This document shows positions 4,907-5,664 of a stretch of 5,664 bases of DNA, piece after piece. The notes below the pieces were generated by a model. That model worked only from the letters and a program-made list of their open reading frames with translations. It was not told the origin of the DNA and ran no database searches. The position numbers and the translations under genes are program-made. Position 1 is the first letter of the stretch; each line of letters begins with the position of its first letter. The stretch is from an uncultured Lysobacteraceae bacterium (GTDB taxonomy: Bacteria > Pseudomonadota > Gammaproteobacteria > Xanthomonadales > Rhodanobacteraceae), in the NCBI GenBank assembly GCA_946482585.1, contig CAMLSI010000353.1, forward strand, positions 1 through 5,664, given 5' to 3'.

Positions 4907-5520
4907 ATTCAAGCGCCGGGCTCGGCGCGACCTTGCTCTCGTCATTGCGCCGACTCGACGATCCGCCGTCGCTGCCGGGCTGGAACCATGCCGAACTCGC
5001 CGATCTGCTCGGCGACAGCGTGCGCACACCGGCAGCCGTGCTCGTGCCGCTCGTGCGGCGCGGCGACGATGCATCGATGCTGCTCACGCGGCGCAACGAA
5101 GGGTTGCGCACGCACGCGGGCCAGGTCGCGTTCCCGGGCGGCCGCATCGAGAGCGACGATGCGAATGCCATCGCCGCGGCGCTGCGCGAAACCGAAGAGG
5201 AAACCGGCATCGCGCGCGGTCTCGTCCGGCCGCTCGGATTCCTCGATTGTTTCGAAACCATCAGCGGCTTCGGCGTCACGCCGGTGGTGGCCGAAGTGTC
5301 GCCGGACTACGTGCTCGCACCGGACCCGCGCGAAGTCGCGGAAGTGTTCGAAGTGCCGCTCGCGTTCCTGCTCGATATCGCCAATCTGCGCCGCAGCGAA
5401 ATCGAGTGGCGCGGACGTCGCCGCGAAATCTACGAATACGATTACGACGGCCGCCGCATCTGGGGCGCGACCGCTGCGATGCTCGTGAATCTGTTGCGCC
5501 GGATGGAGTCCTTGCCATGA
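4903..5520 (+). CDS. nudL: Nudix hydrolase, probable CoA pyrophosphatase (NudL-like)
   Basis: The product has 205 residues, close to E. coli NudL. Family members cleave the pyrophosphate bond of coenzyme A or acyl-CoA to give 3',5'-ADP and (acyl-)phosphopantetheine. The CoA-specific signature precedes the Nudix box: LLTRRNEGLRTHAGQVAFPG (60-79). The box continues GGRIESDDANAIAAALRE and ETEEETGI, with the metal-binding core RETEEETG at 95-102 (Glu96, Glu99, Glu100). A conserved C-terminal half follows, with SGFGVTPVVAEVSP (121-134), EVAEVFEVPL (144-153) and IWGATAAML (186-194). The start at 4903 overlaps the preceding stop (ATGA) and has GGGAG 11 nt upstream; the frame is open further upstream, but that region encodes the DUF1289 gene in another frame. 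The gene overlaps the next one by 4 nt. Substrate specificity is inferred from the family motif. Confidence 0.92.
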   Translation: MNSSAGLGATLLSSLRRLDDPPSLPGWNHAELADLLGDSVRTPAAVLVPLVRRGDDASMLLTRRNEGLRTHAGQVAFPGGRIESDDANAIAAALRETEEETGIARGLVRPLGFLDCFETISGFGVTPVVAEVSPDYVLAPDPREVAEVFEVPLAFLLDIANLRRSEIEWRGRRREIYEYDYDGRRIWGATAAMLVNLLRRMESLP

Positions 5521-5664
5521 TGTTCACCACGCTGATCTCGCCGCAGGATCTCGCGAACTGCTGCGGTTCGCCCGATCTGCTCGTCGTCGATTGCCGTTTC
5601 GAGCTGTCCGATACGCGCAAGGGCGAGAACGCGTGGCGCGCCGCACATCTGCCGGATGCGCACT
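5517..5664 (+). CDS. Rhodanese-type sulfurtransferase (N-terminal fragment)
   Basis: Only the first 49 codons are present and the gene runs off the right edge. The translation MMFTTLISPQDLANC... then DLLVVDCRFELSDTRKGENA and WRAAHLPDAH matches the start of the first, non-catalytic rhodanese repeat of two-domain sulfurtransferases (thiosulfate or 3-mercaptopyruvate type, SseA-like): LVVDCRF (22-28) is the first strand and AHLPDAH (43-49) corresponds to the usual GHIPGA motif. The catalytic cysteine would lie in the second repeat, outside the window, so the donor substrate cannot be assigned. The ATG at 5517 overlaps the Nudix stop (ATGA) and has GGAG 8 nt upstream; a second ATG at 5520 is an alternative. 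Confidence 0.85.
   Translation, partial: MMFTTLISPQDLANCCGSPDLLVVDCRFELSDTRKGENAWRAAHLPDAH

Overview
The window reads as an ordinary chromosomal segment from a GC-rich proteobacterium, most likely a gammaproteobacterium of the Xanthomonadales/Nevskiales/Steroidobacterales kind. The reasons are the pstS-pstC-pstA order, a PhoB-type operator, a periplasmic Mip/FkpA-like FKBP, a DUF1289 protein and a NudL-type Nudix hydrolase. The lineage is an inference from family flavour, not a computed placement. No mobile element, CRISPR array, tRNA or rRNA was seen.

Layout. (1) Positions 1-2280, minus strand: the start of a high-affinity phosphate transport operon, pstS (2181-1162), pstC (1085-81) and the first 28 codons of pstA (84-1, running off the left edge). 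Upstream of pstS lie four 7-nt half-sites at an exact 11-nt period (2241-2280), read here as two tandem Pho boxes, followed 10 nt later by a -10 element. The 76-nt pstS-pstC gap holds a strong 13-bp hairpin, a plausible cause of higher pstS than pstCA expression. (2) Positions 2344-3201, minus strand: a stand-alone enoyl-CoA hydratase/crotonase (start 3201) followed by GC-rich hairpins that lack a T-tract. (3) Positions 3202-3423: a divergent intergenic region with a -10 for the rightward gene and overlapping inverted repeats. (4) Positions 3424-4107, plus strand: a secreted FKBP-type peptidyl-prolyl isomerase, closed by a bidirectional intrinsic terminator (4127-4155). (5) Positions 4266-4649, minus strand: an acidic protein of about 127 residues that I do not recognise. 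The 110 nt between it and the terminator show nothing convincing. (6) Positions 4715-5664, plus strand: three genes overlapping through ATGA junctions: a four-cysteine DUF1289 protein, a CoA-pyrophosphatase-like Nudix hydrolase and the start of a rhodanese-type sulfurtransferase, which runs off the right edge.

How they work together. Under phosphate starvation, PhoB bound upstream of pstS would drive PstS (periplasmic capture) and PstC/PstA (membrane channel). PstB and PhoU are expected beyond the left edge. The remaining genes are housekeeping and have no obvious functional link to phosphate uptake. I found no clear new biological system. The items most worth a second look are the tandem Pho-box array, the pstS-pstC hairpin combined with a missing ribosome binding site on pstC, and the unrecognised acidic protein.
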